Assembly: GCA_964362365.1 (NCBI GenBank)
Contig: CAYIEF010000003.1
Span: 1 to 64,000, forward strand
DNA length: 64,000 bases
Source: JACPIL01 sp964362365
Lineage (GTDB): Archaea; Nanobdellota; Nanobdellia; Woesearchaeales; GW2011-AR9
Reading direction: 5' to 3'
This document shows, in pieces, positions 8,129 to 16,729 of this stretch. How positions within the stretch are numbered: the first letter of the stretch is position 1; every line of letters begins with the position of its first letter. The notes beneath the pieces were generated by a model. It was not told the origin of the DNA. It did no database searches and was given only the letters and a program-made list of their open reading frames with translations. Position numbers and translations under genes: made by a program.

Positions 8129-9493
8129 TTACATCGGTACATTCAACGCTGCTCTTTGTACTACTTCCGATAACGCTGGATGCACGTGAACAGTATTCCG
8201 CAGCAAATCCAGAGCTTTATTCTTCCCAGCTTTCATGGCTACGCACACTTCATGCAGCAGCACTGATGCCTCAGGACCTATGATATGGCATCCGAGGATT
8301 TCTTTCGTTTTCTTATCGACAATAAATTTCACAAATCCGTGTTTCTCTGCCAGAGCGATTCCCTTTGCAGTTTGATGGTAATAGTATTTACTGGCAACAT
8401 AATTTTTCTTCTGCTCCTGCGCTTCCTGTTCGGTTAACCCAACACCGGCAATCTGCGGAGAAGTGAAAATGGCATGAGGCATGGGATAGTAATCAACTGC
8501 TTTTTTCTTGGAGGCGATATTGTTCAAAGCGTAGTCCGCTTCTAAATTAGCGCTGTGTCTGAACAAATATATACCGGCAATATCTCCTAATGCCCAGATG
8601 TTTTTGACATTTGTTTCCATAAATTTGTTGACTTGAATAAAGCCGTTTTTGTTGTTTTTAACTCCAGTTTTTTCCACTTGAAGCGTATCAGAATTTGGTT
8701 TCACGCCGGTAGCAACCAGCAGTTTCTCTGCGGATATTTTTGTAGTAGAATTTCCTTGCTTTACGGTAACAGCAATATTCTTACCTTGTTTTTCCACTTT
8801 CACGGCATCAGCATTAGTCAGAACAGTGTATCTTTTTTTCCAGAGTTCGGTAATGAGTGCAGCCACGTCTTTATCTTCCCGAGGAACTAAAAGGGCATTG
8901 CGCTGTATAATGGTAACCCTAGTTCCCAGTTCTGCATAGAAAAATCCCAACTCTGCTGCAATATAACCACCGCCGATGATAATCATGCTTTTTGGCAAGA
9001 CTGTTTGGCGCAGCGCTTCCGTGCTGGTCATATATGGCACTTTATCCAATCCTGGAATAGGCGGAATGAAAGGCCTTGCACCAGCAGCAATAAGAATTTT
9101 TGTTCCTTTTATTCGTTCGCCATTTACTTCTACAATATATTTGTCCACAAACTTTCCTCTGCCTTTGAATAAAACTGGATTTTTTCCGGCGCGAACATTT
9201 TTCTCAATAGAACGCGCATCAGCGTCAACCGTATTGCTGGCTCTATCGGTTGTAAACTTGAAATTCACTTTTTTAAGAGATGCAGTAAGGCCAAATTCAG
9301 AAGCGCGATGAATCATCTCTGCCACTTCTGCCGACTGAATGATCATCTTAGAAGGAATGCAACCTCGGTTCAGGCAAGTTCCGCCCATGGGGCCTTCTTC
9401 CACCATGGCTACTTTCAATCCTTGTTCAGCTGCTCCCGAAGCAACATTTAATCCAGCGCCTGCTCCGATAACGATTAAGTCGAAGGTTTTCAT
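8129..9493 (-). CDS. FAD pyridine-nucleotide disulfide oxidoreductase
   Basis: A 454-residue flavoenzyme of the dihydrolipoamide dehydrogenase / mercuric reductase group. It has an N-terminal FAD site GAGAGLNVA, redox pair GGTCLNRGCIPSK (about residues 38-50), NAD(P) site IIGGGYIAAELG, ALGDIAG, and the C-terminal catalytic HVHPALSE on the dimer partner. The mercury-binding N-terminal domain and C-terminal vicinal Cys of MerA are missing. No lipoyl complex genes are nearby, so the substrate could be another disulfide, such as a low-molecular-weight thiol or CoA. The stop of hepT overlaps its start. Confidence 0.88.
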   Translation of the reverse strand: MKTFDLIVIGAGAGLNVASGAAEQGLKVAMVEEGPMGGTCLNRGCIPSKMIIQSAEVAEMIHRASEFGLTASLKKVNFKFTTDRASNTVDADARSIEKNVRAGKNPVLFKGRGKFVDKYIVEVNGERIKGTKILIAAGARPFIPPIPGLDKVPYMTSTEALRQTVLPKSMIIIGGGYIAAELGFFYAELGTRVTIIQRNALLVPREDKDVAALITELWKKRYTVLTNADAVKVEKQGKNIAVTVKQGNSTTKISAEKLLVATGVKPNSDTLQVEKTGVKNNKNGFIQVNKFMETNVKNIWALGDIAGIYLFRHSANLEADYALNNIASKKKAVDYYPMPHAIFTSPQIAGVGLTEQEAQEQKKNYVASKYYYHQTAKGIALAEKHGFVKFIVDKKTKEILGCHIIGPEASVLLHEVCVAMKAGKNKALDLLRNTVHVHPALSEVVQRAALNVPM

Positions 9494-9840
9494 GCTTGCT
9501 CCTCTTCCTTCAGAATAACCATAATTTCTTTTTTTAATTTAGGGAGATCTTTCTTAACAATTTCCCAAACTATATCTAAATCTACACTGAAATAAGCGTG
9601 GATCATAACATCTCGAGACCCAGCAATTTTCTTCCATTCCACTTCTGGGTGTTTAGCCTTGAGTTCTTTTGGAATATTTTTTACCGCTTCACCTATAATT
9701 TCAATTCTTCTGACTGTCGCATCTTTTACGTCTTTATTTTCCTTAAATTCTTCTTTGGATAAACCATTAACAGAATCTTCAATATCATGAACGGCATCCA
9801 GGATATGTTTCAGGTAGGGAATATTCGCATAACGAGTCAT
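9490..9840 (-). CDS. hepT: HepT-like HEPN RNase toxin (DUF86)
   Basis: A 116-residue HEPN protein with the complete R-x4-H-x-Y active site at R76, H81 and Y83 (SRDVMIHAYF). In studied HepT-MntA systems HepT cleaves RNA, and the partner adds AMP to the Tyr of this motif. It overlaps mntA by 4 bases upstream and the oxidoreductase by 4 downstream. Confidence 0.88.
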   Translation of the reverse strand: MTRYANIPYLKHILDAVHDIEDSVNGLSKEEFKENKDVKDATVRRIEIIGEAVKNIPKELKAKHPEVEWKKIAGSRDVMIHAYFSVDLDIVWEIVKKDLPKLKKEIMVILKEEEQA

Positions 9841-10130
9841 AATATTTTAATCTCATCAGCAAGGATGTATTTCTTTAAATAAGGATGAATTGATTTATAC
9901 GTCAATAAATCAACTTTTTTTCCTAATTTTTCCTCTAATTCCAGTTTTATTCCAACAAATTCAAGGCCGGTTCCTTTTGGCGGCTGGATAAGGATATCAA
10001 TATCGCTTCGTTTCTTCGCTTCTCCTCTGGCATAACTCCCAAAGATGCTTGCTTTCAGTACCCCATTTTTTTTAAGAATAGGTACCACTACTTTGGTAAT
10101 TTGTTGTAACTTTTTATCTTTTATTTTCAT
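9837..10130 (-). CDS. mntA: MntA-like nucleotidyltransferase antitoxin
   Basis: A 97-residue minimal nucleotidyltransferase with GSYARG starting at G31 and D-x-D at D43 and D45, the full metal site. Predicted to neutralise HepT by AMPylation. First gene of the pair, with ATG overlapping hepT (ATGA-type coupling). Confidence 0.88.
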   Translation of the reverse strand: MKIKDKKLQQITKVVVPILKKNGVLKASIFGSYARGEAKKRSDIDILIQPPKGTGLEFVGIKLELEEKLGKKVDLLTYKSIHPYLKKYILADEIKIL

Positions 10131-10195
10131 TTGTTTTTAGGAAGGCGAAAATACTATTTAAAAGTATCTTCTGCCACAGATCAAGTCAAAGGTTT

Positions 10196-10480
10196 TCATT
10201 GTTTATCTTTGTGAACGTATACCATTCCAATGTATTGTATATCTAAAGGTGTTCCCTTATAATTGTCCTTGAGAACTTCATTCTTTATTTTTGCTAAAAG
10301 ATCTTTCTCAATTGGGTCTGGGCTTCAAGGAAGAGGCTGAAGCCTTACTGCGATATGGATTTTTCCTTCCAACAAACTAATCCCGCAAGCCATGCTGTAG
10401 CCTAACTCTTCTACTTCCGGTCGCTTTTCGTTCATGAAATCCATCTTTAGCTTACTAAAATATAGTTTATTCAAAGACAT
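10196..10480 (-). pseudogene. Small gene interrupted by in-frame TGA
   Basis: From ATG 10480 a frame runs 51 codons, meets TGA at 10325-10327, then continues 42 more codons to TGA at 10196-10198 without another stop. Both halves read like normal protein (charged, alternating strands; YIGMVYVHKDK near the end). AGGAGG lies just before the ATG. Either a point-mutated pseudogene or a readthrough gene; no family recognised. Confidence 0.5.
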
Positions 10481-10589
10481 TTGCACCATACCTCCTTTTT
10501 ATTCTAAGTAAGAATTGATGTTATTTAAAATAATCGGTTTACAAAAGAAAAACAACATTTAAATTGATATTCCTATTTTTTGACTATTC

Positions 10590-11468
10590 TCATTTTTCTT
10601 TCAATCGTTTTCTTTTTTGTGCTTCTGGTTCCTGTAAATAATTTTCTGGAGTAACCACTCTATCGCTGGATTCAAGCTCAAGCTTTCTCCTTGCATCGCC
10701 GGCTATTCTCCCGCCTTTTCTGGCAGCAATCTTATTCTCAGAGAATCCTAAAGCATTTCTGCTTCGTGCTATCTTTGTAGTAGATGCTTCACCAAGTAAA
10801 GTAAAGATAAGCTCAAGGTCAGTCATATGATCTCTAAGATTCTCTTTCTTAAGACCTTTGAAATCTTTGTATTCATCAACTGTTTTACCGAATGCGGCTT
10901 TACTAATTTCATTTGTCAGAATAGCATATTCTTTTTCTTCTTTAACATCCCTCTTTTTCCATTCATCGGTCAATTCTTGCCTTATAGCAATTCCTCTAAC
11001 ACGTTTCTCAATCCAATCATCTGAATACCCTTTTGTTTTATATAGTTCTTTCATTCTGGCTTGTGCAAGTTCTGGATTTTGTATTTCCTCTACTCGCTCA
11101 TACCCAACTTGAGCCAGCCATTGCTTAAAGGGCTCTGCTTTAGGCGATGGTATAGACTGAATGATTCTAAACATATTCTTGGTATTCGCGCAATCGGTAG
11201 CATAATATTTGCCATCCGCGGAGGGTAATTTCAGTTGTAAACAAAGTGTTAACAACTGATTCTCTCTTCCTTTTAAAACTCCCCAATACTGTCTCGGGCT
11301 ATGACTATCAGTTAAAGCTTCGATAACATCTACAACTGAAAAGCACCACTCGTTATTATACCAAATTCTTCTTATTTTTTTGTCTTGAAAAACCACCAAA
11401 GCATTATGCTCATCCATTTTCATCACCCATTCAAGCCCCGACTGCTTCATATTATAAAAATCTTTCAT
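10590..11468 (-). CDS. BRO-N / antirepressor-like protein
   Basis: A 292-residue protein with an N-terminal BRO-N-like domain (VFQDKKIRRIWYNNEWCFSV then VIEALTDS and QWLAQVGYERVEEIQNPE) common in viruses and prophages as antirepressors and also in stand-alone archaeal genes, plus a C-terminal extension with GRIAGDARRKLE. Probably DNA-binding. A TTTAAACTT element at 11488-11497 sits about 24 bases before the ATG, favouring the long start. No other phage genes adjoin it. Confidence 0.7.
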   Translation of the reverse strand: MKDFYNMKQSGLEWVMKMDEHNALVVFQDKKIRRIWYNNEWCFSVVDVIEALTDSHSPRQYWGVLKGRENQLLTLCLQLKLPSADGKYYATDCANTKNMFRIIQSIPSPKAEPFKQWLAQVGYERVEEIQNPELAQARMKELYKTKGYSDDWIEKRVRGIAIRQELTDEWKKRDVKEEKEYAILTNEISKAAFGKTVDEYKDFKGLKKENLRDHMTDLELIFTLLGEASTTKIARSRNALGFSENKIAARKGGRIAGDARRKLELESSDRVVTPENYLQEPEAQKRKRLKEK

Positions 11469-11539
11469 TAAAAAGCTTGGTTGTTTGTAAGTTTAAACTT
11501 TTACAAAAAGTTTAAATATCCAGCTTCGAAATAGAATAC

Positions 11540-12460
11540 ATGAAACGCAAATTAGTCCAGCAAGGAACAACAACGCTAATGGTTTCCCTGCCTAGGACTT
11601 GGACTAAACGATTTAATCTTAGAAAAGGTCAAGAGGTGGATATTACTGACGCAAAAGATCATCTGATCATAGCTTCTTCTGAACGAAAACACAAGAAAGA
11701 AATAACTCTCTCTTTCAAAACGCATACTGAATCAGCAATACGACTTACTCTTATCAATGCATATCGTGCCGGATACGACACTTTAACCATAAAAAATATT
11801 GACAAAGAACAACTTACCATCATCAGAGACGTTCTGCAAAACTACCTTCTGGGGATGGAGATAACCCATCAAGAAAAAGGAACGTGCGTAATAGAAAGTA
11901 TCACCGAGCCGCACGAAGAGAAATTTGATATCGTCTTCCAAAAAATTTTTAGCGGCATTGCCACTATGATCCAAGGCACAGCAGCGAGAATAGAAAATAA
12001 TATGCCTTTTACAGAATATGAATTCACCATGCTGAACATCCACAAATATGACAATTTCTGCCGAAGAATGATGACGAAGCAGAATATTTACTCAGATAAA
12101 GCAATCTTCTTCTGGAATTTCTTAAGTTTGGTCATTCATGCGCCACGGGAATTATATCATCTCAATAAATATCTAGATAAGCAGAAACTGAAATTATCAG
12201 GAAAAGAAAGCGTGTTATGCGTGCAATATTTATCTTCACTGCAAGAATTATTCTCTTTGCTTCGCCATGCCTATCAGGAGAAAGATCTATCTGCAATAGA
12301 AAAAGTGCATGAAAAATCAAGAAAACTCTTGTTCACATATTTGTACAACGAAATGAAAAAGAATAACAGTAATCCTATTGTAGTGCACCATATCAGTATA
12401 GCTTTGAGAAATCTTTATCTTTCTACTAGTCCTTTGATTGGATTGATGCTGGAAACATAG
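11540..12460 (+). CDS. AbrB-PhoU regulator-like protein
   Basis: A 306-residue archaeal PhoU-type protein: an N-terminal AbrB/SpoVT DNA-binding segment (GTTTLMVSLPRTWTKRF, residues 8-24, and RKGQEVDI) and two helical PhoU-like repeats. Relatives are thought to regulate phosphate or ion transport. No transporter adjoins it. A TTTAAATA box at 11508-11517 fits leaderless transcription from the divergent region shared with the BRO-like gene. Confidence 0.78.
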   Translation: MKRKLVQQGTTTLMVSLPRTWTKRFNLRKGQEVDITDAKDHLIIASSERKHKKEITLSFKTHTESAIRLTLINAYRAGYDTLTIKNIDKEQLTIIRDVLQNYLLGMEITHQEKGTCVIESITEPHEEKFDIVFQKIFSGIATMIQGTAARIENNMPFTEYEFTMLNIHKYDNFCRRMMTKQNIYSDKAIFFWNFLSLVIHAPRELYHLNKYLDKQKLKLSGKESVLCVQYLSSLQELFSLLRHAYQEKDLSAIEKVHEKSRKLLFTYLYNEMKKNNSNPIVVHHISIALRNLYLSTSPLIGLMLET

Positions 12461-12479
12461 AAAATAATTGAATCTACCA

Positions 12480-12830
12480 ATCTGCATGGAACATTTATAA
12501 GTAAGTCCATTTTATATTATCTCCATTCTGGCTTTTGGCTAGTATCTTTTCTCCGCGCAGAGTACGGCAGGTCTGGAGCTTTTTGATGTTGAGCGGAAGA
12601 CCTGCTGGTGAATGCGCTTAAAATCCGAAGGATTTTCAAACTCTAAGAATACTCTTTTTCTCACAGGTTAAAGCTTTAAGAAAGCAGTAAGCAAACCAAA
12701 ATCAATAGTACCTTTGGGGCACTATTCGTATAGCGCTAAAGGTCTGAGACAACCCGTCGAACCGATATGATTTGCTTACAGCAATTTACTTCTTTATAGC
12801 TTTAGCTATAAAATAGTTTCTAAAAAAAAG
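12480..12830 (+). other. Structured non-coding stretch left of IS200-type gene
   Basis: No gene. A TTTATAAG box (about 12491-12498) precedes inverted pairs GCAGGTCT/AGACCTGC, AAAATCC/GGATTTT, and GTAAGCAAA (12687-12695) with TTTGCTTAC (12771-12779), enclosing ACCTTT/AAAGGT; TATAGCT/AGCTATA follows. It may be the long left end of the insertion sequence or an independent RNA. Hallmarks of RNase P RNA and SRP RNA were sought and not found. Confidence 0.4.
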
Positions 12831-12839
12831 GTGATTCTT

Positions 12840-13319
12840 ATGACAAGACAAAAAGATACTAGAAATAATTGGATAACATTCATGTTTGTGTGTAAATATC
12901 GATATAACTGTCTGCGTAAGCAGTCAGTTATGAATGACTGCGAAGCAGCATTTAGAGAGTTTGAAAACTGCGGGTTCAAGTTTGGTCCGATTGGCTTTGG
13001 AGGAAACCACACTCATTTTAGGGTGGATGTTCCAAAGCAATATTCAATCGAGGTTGCCGAAATAATGTTAAAATCAAGATCATCGAAAAGAATTTTCGAG
13101 AAACATCCCAACTTCCGCAAGCGCTATCCGCACGGAAGTTTCTGATCGGGATATGAACATCACGAATCGACGGGAAGAAAAGATATAGCTGCAGCTGATA
13201 AGTATATCCTCAGTCAAGAAGAACATCATGCAGTGCAGGTAATCCGTGATGTTCAAAAGAAAATTTTTTCTTTTGCCGCCGACGAAGATACTGCTACTCC
13301 CGCAGGAGTCGCAGAGTAA
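12840..13319 (+). pseudogene. tnpA: IS200/IS605 TnpA transposase with in-frame TGA
   Basis: Y1-type single-strand transposase. The ATG at 12840 follows GGTGAT. The HUH motif is NHTHFRVD (about residues 57-64) and the catalytic Tyr lies in DKYILSQ. A TGA at 13143-13145 replaces what is normally a Trp in the family's F-W-x-x-G-Y region; the frame continues intact for another 57 codons to TAA 13317. So it is decayed by one substitution (TGG to TGA fits) or read through. No tnpB is present. Confidence 0.8.
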
Positions 13320-13336
13320 GGAGGCGGAAGGGGATT

Positions 13337-13358
13337 ATAAGGGGTCGCAACCCCTTAT
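13337..13358. terminator. 9-bp hairpin at IS right end
   Basis: ATAAGGGGT and ACCCCTTAT form a perfect 9-bp stem with loop CGCA. It contains the stop codon of the leftward kinase gene and follows the tnpA stop by 17 bases. It probably marks the right end of the IS200-type element and may terminate both converging genes. Confidence 0.5.
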
Positions 13359-13966
13359 TTCATTTCTTGGTATAGTGCTGCATTTTGGAAGTCAATAATC
13401 TTTGCCAGATCTAGTTGGCGTCCAACCAAAATATTTGAAGGCTTAATATCTCGATGGAGCATTTTTCTATCCACGTGAAGATACCTTAAGGCATCAGAAA
13501 CTTGTGAGAATATGGCCCTAAAGAAATTATTGGTTAAAATAGGCCCCTGCACTCTAACCTTATCTTCCAAAGAAACAGCATCAAAGTGTTCTTCAATCAC
13601 TACAAATCTTTTTTCATCTTCTAAGAGATCATGAATTTGGATTATATTTGGGTGCTGTAAGGCATTAAGTGTTTCCAGCTCGCGCACATTCAAATCGCCT
13701 TTAGAGCAGTTAATCCGATGTTGAACAGAATCCTTCTCTTTTTCATGATTTACTTTAGCGACGAGTTTTTTACGCAAAGGGCCTTTGATATACATCACTT
13801 CATAAACTTCTCTGAAGTATCCTTCTCCCAACTTTCGGCCTAGAATGTAGTGATGACTTTTCAGAAAATCACGCAGATCAACATTGTTCTTTGGCATATA
13901 TATTCTAGAAGCCATCCATTTTAAAATATTTCTAAGAATATTTACTAAATTGGCCATAAGCAACAT
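13355..13966 (-). CDS. Truncated Ser/Thr protein kinase
   Basis: A 203-residue kinase N-lobe and catalytic loop: Gly-rich loop LGEGYFREVYEV, Lys in LVAKVNHE, HRDIKPSNIL, and IIDFQNA where DFG would be expected (Gly to Gln). The protein ends a dozen residues after this point, so the APE motif and C-lobe are missing. Its stop lies inside the hairpin at the IS right end, suggesting truncation by that insertion. Internal ATGs at 13957, 13915 and 13897 are alternative starts. Probably inactive or a pseudokinase. Confidence 0.7.
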   Translation of the reverse strand: MLLMANLVNILRNILKWMASRIYMPKNNVDLRDFLKSHHYILGRKLGEGYFREVYEVMYIKGPLRKKLVAKVNHEKEKDSVQHRINCSKGDLNVRELETLNALQHPNIIQIHDLLEDEKRFVVIEEHFDAVSLEDKVRVQGPILTNNFFRAIFSQVSDALRYLHVDRKMLHRDIKPSNILVGRQLDLAKIIDFQNAALYQEMK

Positions 13967-13994
13967 TTAAATAATCTAATTTCATTCTACTTCC

Positions 13995-14981
13995 ATGTCC
14001 AAAAAGAAGGTGTTTGTTACTCAAAAAATTCCTGAAAAAGGATTGCAACTTCTTAAAAAATATTTCCGGGTAAAAGTATATCCTAAGGATCAAATTATCT
14101 CTAAAAAAGAGCTACTAAAAGAGATTAAAAAGTGCGACGCGCTTCTCTGTTTGTTAACCGATAAAATAGACCAAGAAATAATAAATGCCAATTCCCATCT
14201 CAAAATAATTTCCAATTATGCCGTAGGTTTCGACAATGTGGATGTGAAAGCAGCTACAGCAAGAGGTATTCCCGTAACTAACACCCCCGGTGTTTTAGAA
14301 AATGCGGTTGCTGAACATACTTTTGCCTTGATGCTGGCTCTTTCCAAACGTATTGTGGAAGCAGATCGTTTTACCCGCGCTGGCAAATACAAGCGCTGGG
14401 AACCTATGCTGCTGCTGGGAACTGAATTGGAAGGAAAAACGATTGGCATTATCGGATTAGGAAGAATTGGCGCAGGAGTAGCAGAACGTGCCAGAAAAGG
14501 CATGGGCATTAATGTTCTTTACCATGATATCAAGCGCAATAAACAATTCGAAAAAGAATACCAAGCCAAATATGTCTCTTTATCGGAATTACTCAAAAAG
14601 TCTGACTTTGTTTCTTTGCACGTTCCATTGCTTCCCTCAACTAGGCACTTGATAGGCAGGGAGGAATTAAAATTGATGAAAAAAACTGCTTATTTAATCA
14701 ATACTTCTCGAGGTCCAGTAATCGATGAAAAAGCATTAGCTGAAGCGCTGCAGAAAAAACATATCGCCGGTGCAGGTTTGGATGTCTATGAAAATGAACC
14801 AAAGATAAATCCCTTATTGACTAAGCTTCGGAATACAGTATTAACGCCGCATACTGCTTCTGCCACAGTTGAAGCAAGAACAGCCATGTCTGAACTGGCG
14901 GCGCAGAATATCATTGATATCCTCCAGGGAAGAAAAGCAAAGTTTACGGTAAATCCGGAAGTATATGGAACAAAAAAGTAA
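13995..14981 (+). CDS. D-2-hydroxyacid dehydrogenase
   Basis: A 328-residue NAD-dependent reductase of the glyoxylate/hydroxypyruvate reductase type. Rossmann motif GLGRIGAGVAERA, catalytic Arg in NTSRGPV, Glu in ENEP and His in LTPHTASAT are all present. Likely reduces glyoxylate or a similar 2-oxoacid; exact substrate cannot be told. TTTAAATA about 26 bases upstream indicates a leaderless start. Overlaps the next gene by 17 bases. Confidence 0.88.
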   Translation: MSKKKVFVTQKIPEKGLQLLKKYFRVKVYPKDQIISKKELLKEIKKCDALLCLLTDKIDQEIINANSHLKIISNYAVGFDNVDVKAATARGIPVTNTPGVLENAVAEHTFALMLALSKRIVEADRFTRAGKYKRWEPMLLLGTELEGKTIGIIGLGRIGAGVAERARKGMGINVLYHDIKRNKQFEKEYQAKYVSLSELLKKSDFVSLHVPLLPSTRHLIGREELKLMKKTAYLINTSRGPVIDEKALAEALQKKHIAGAGLDVYENEPKINPLLTKLRNTVLTPHTASATVEARTAMSELAAQNIIDILQGRKAKFTVNPEVYGTKK

Positions 14982-15747
14982 TCTGAGGCAGTTTACTGTA
15001 TCTGCAGCCAAAAAAGCAGGAGCATTTCTGCTGCGCACTTTTAAAAAAGATGTATCTTTAGTGAAAAAAAGAGGAACGGCAAAAGAGATGCACTTGATGC
15101 AGGATCTAAAAAGTGATAAGCTTATCATTTCTGCAATTAAAAAAAAATTCCCAAGTCACAATATTCTTACCGAAGAAAGCGGTTTTATCAACAAGAAAAG
15201 CGAATATACATGGATTATAGACCCTTTGGACGGCAGCACTAATTTTGCCAGAGGAAATCCTTTCTTTGCGGTTTCCATTGCCTTGATGAAGAAAAAAGAA
15301 CTTTTGGTAGGTGTTGTTTTTGCTCCTTATTTGAAAGAATTATATGTTGCCGAAAAAGGGAAGGGTGTATATTTGAATGGAAAAAAAATTCATGTTTCCA
15401 ACAAATCAAAGCTTGCAGAAGGCTATTTAGTCAGCTGCGAAGGCGGGGATGCCACTAATAGACAGATTGCTGCGATAAATGCGAAATTCCTTCCTCTGGT
15501 AAAAGATATGCGCAAACTTGGTTCGGCAGCTTTAGAATCATCATCGGTTGCGGCGGGAAGAAGTGAGGCATACATTGTTCGTAAGATTTCTTCCTGGGAT
15601 GTGGCTGCGGGAGTATTATTTGTGGAAGAAGCTGGAGGCAAAGTGACTGATTTTGAAGGGAAGCCGTGGAACGGCAGAAAATCTAACTTGGTGTTTTCGA
15701 ATGGGAAAGTGCATCAGAAGGTACTGAAAAAATTATCTTCTCTTTAA
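14965..15747 (+). CDS. Inositol monophosphatase-family phosphatase
   Basis: A 260-residue Mg-dependent sugar-phosphate phosphatase. Motifs: EES at about residues 69-71, WIIDPLDGSTNF (metal ligands), and SSWDVAAG. Archaeal members act on inositol-1-phosphate and fructose-1,6-bisphosphate; which one here is unknown. Coupled to the preceding dehydrogenase by overlap and convergent (15-base overlap) with the HAD gene. Confidence 0.88.
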   Translation: MEQKSNLRQFTVSAAKKAGAFLLRTFKKDVSLVKKRGTAKEMHLMQDLKSDKLIISAIKKKFPSHNILTEESGFINKKSEYTWIIDPLDGSTNFARGNPFFAVSIALMKKKELLVGVVFAPYLKELYVAEKGKGVYLNGKKIHVSNKSKLAEGYLVSCEGGDATNRQIAAINAKFLPLVKDMRKLGSAALESSSVAAGRSEAYIVRKISSWDVAAGVLFVEEAGGKVTDFEGKPWNGRKSNLVFSNGKVHQKVLKKLSSL

Positions 15748-16404
15748 TCCATCAATCTTCACAGGAATATCACACAAATTACTAAACCTGAAATCCGCTT
15801 CCAGATCTTCTTTCAATTTTTCGTACATATGTTTCTTTCCTAACAAAATGGTCTTTACTTTCACTTTCCTGTTGGCAATCACGTCAGAATGAGCATCCCC
15901 AATATATAGCGCTTCCTGAGGTTTCAAATGGTGTTTCTTCAATATATGCCTCAGATTCTCCACTTTCGGTTTGGGGCCGCCCAGAATTTCATCAAAATAC
16001 TGTCCTACGCCGCAATGGTCTGCTATTTTCTTGACTTCTCTTTTATCTTCTAATGATAATAAAAATAGAAACTCAACTTGTTTCTTCAATTCTTTAAGGA
16101 CATTTGTGCATTGAAACATAGGACAAGATTGCATGCTTTTTTGGTAATGCTGCCCAAAATGGCCCTTCACCATTTTCAGTTCTTTTGCCGTTGGTTTTCT
16201 CTTTATAAACTGTTTAAACAACGCTTTTACTTTCTCCTCCCGATTCAGCGCTTTTCCACTTAATCTCTGGTAGGCAGCTTTAACCTCGTTTTTGATTTTG
16301 AATCTCTCACGGAATACTTTCTCCATTTCTTTCGCTTTCTGCTCTTCAGACATGATCAAGGTGCCGTCAAAATCGAAACCCACTGCTCTGATTTTAGATT
16401 TCAT
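15733..16404 (-). CDS. HAD-superfamily hydrolase
   Basis: A 223-residue phosphatase-like protein: motif I FDFDGTLI near the start, motif III Lys in GGPKPKVENL, motif IV GDAHSDV. A helical cap between motifs I and II places it with phosphoglycolate-phosphatase-like enzymes. Substrate unknown. Confidence 0.82.
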   Translation of the reverse strand: MKSKIRAVGFDFDGTLIMSEEQKAKEMEKVFRERFKIKNEVKAAYQRLSGKALNREEKVKALFKQFIKRKPTAKELKMVKGHFGQHYQKSMQSCPMFQCTNVLKELKKQVEFLFLLSLEDKREVKKIADHCGVGQYFDEILGGPKPKVENLRHILKKHHLKPQEALYIGDAHSDVIANRKVKVKTILLGKKHMYEKLKEDLEADFRFSNLCDIPVKIDGLKRR

Positions 16405-16443
16405 GCATAACTAAAAATAAGAAGATAAAAAAAAGAAGAATGC

Positions 16444-16617
16444 TTACTTCTTTGCGCCCATGATCCTAAACATGGTAGTTCCGCACTTAGGGCATTTTCC
16501 TTTCATAGCTCTTCGTACTACGCCGCCTTTCCCTTTCATGGAAACTTCTTTACCATCGGCCATCTGGCGCTTTGCCTTACATTTCACACAATATCCTTCT
16601 ACGCTTGCTCCTGCCAT
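16444..16617 (-). CDS. DUF5679-like zinc-ribbon protein
   Basis: A 57-residue protein with YCVKCKAK and CPKCGTTMFRI, a two-Cys-pair zinc ribbon typical of DUF5679 proteins in DPANN and bacteria. GAGGTG upstream fixes the ATG at 16617, giving MAGASVEG. Function unknown. Confidence 0.75.
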   Translation of the reverse strand: MAGASVEGYCVKCKAKRQMADGKEVSMKGKGGVVRRAMKGKCPKCGTTMFRIMGAKK

Positions 16618-16729
16618 TATAAACACCTCAGTATTTTATTAGAACGTTATTTTCACGCCCTTTATGCTTATTGAGCTTATTTGTATTATAAACATTTCGA
16701 TAGAATAAGCTGAAAATAAGAGAAAATAG

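Noticed and set aside
10590..11468. Prophage
   Set aside because: The BRO-like gene stands alone; no capsid, terminase, portal or integrase genes flank it.
12480..12830. RNase P RNA or SRP RNA
   Set aside because: Hairpins are present but the conserved GAGGAAAGTC-type and GGAAGG-type cores were not found.
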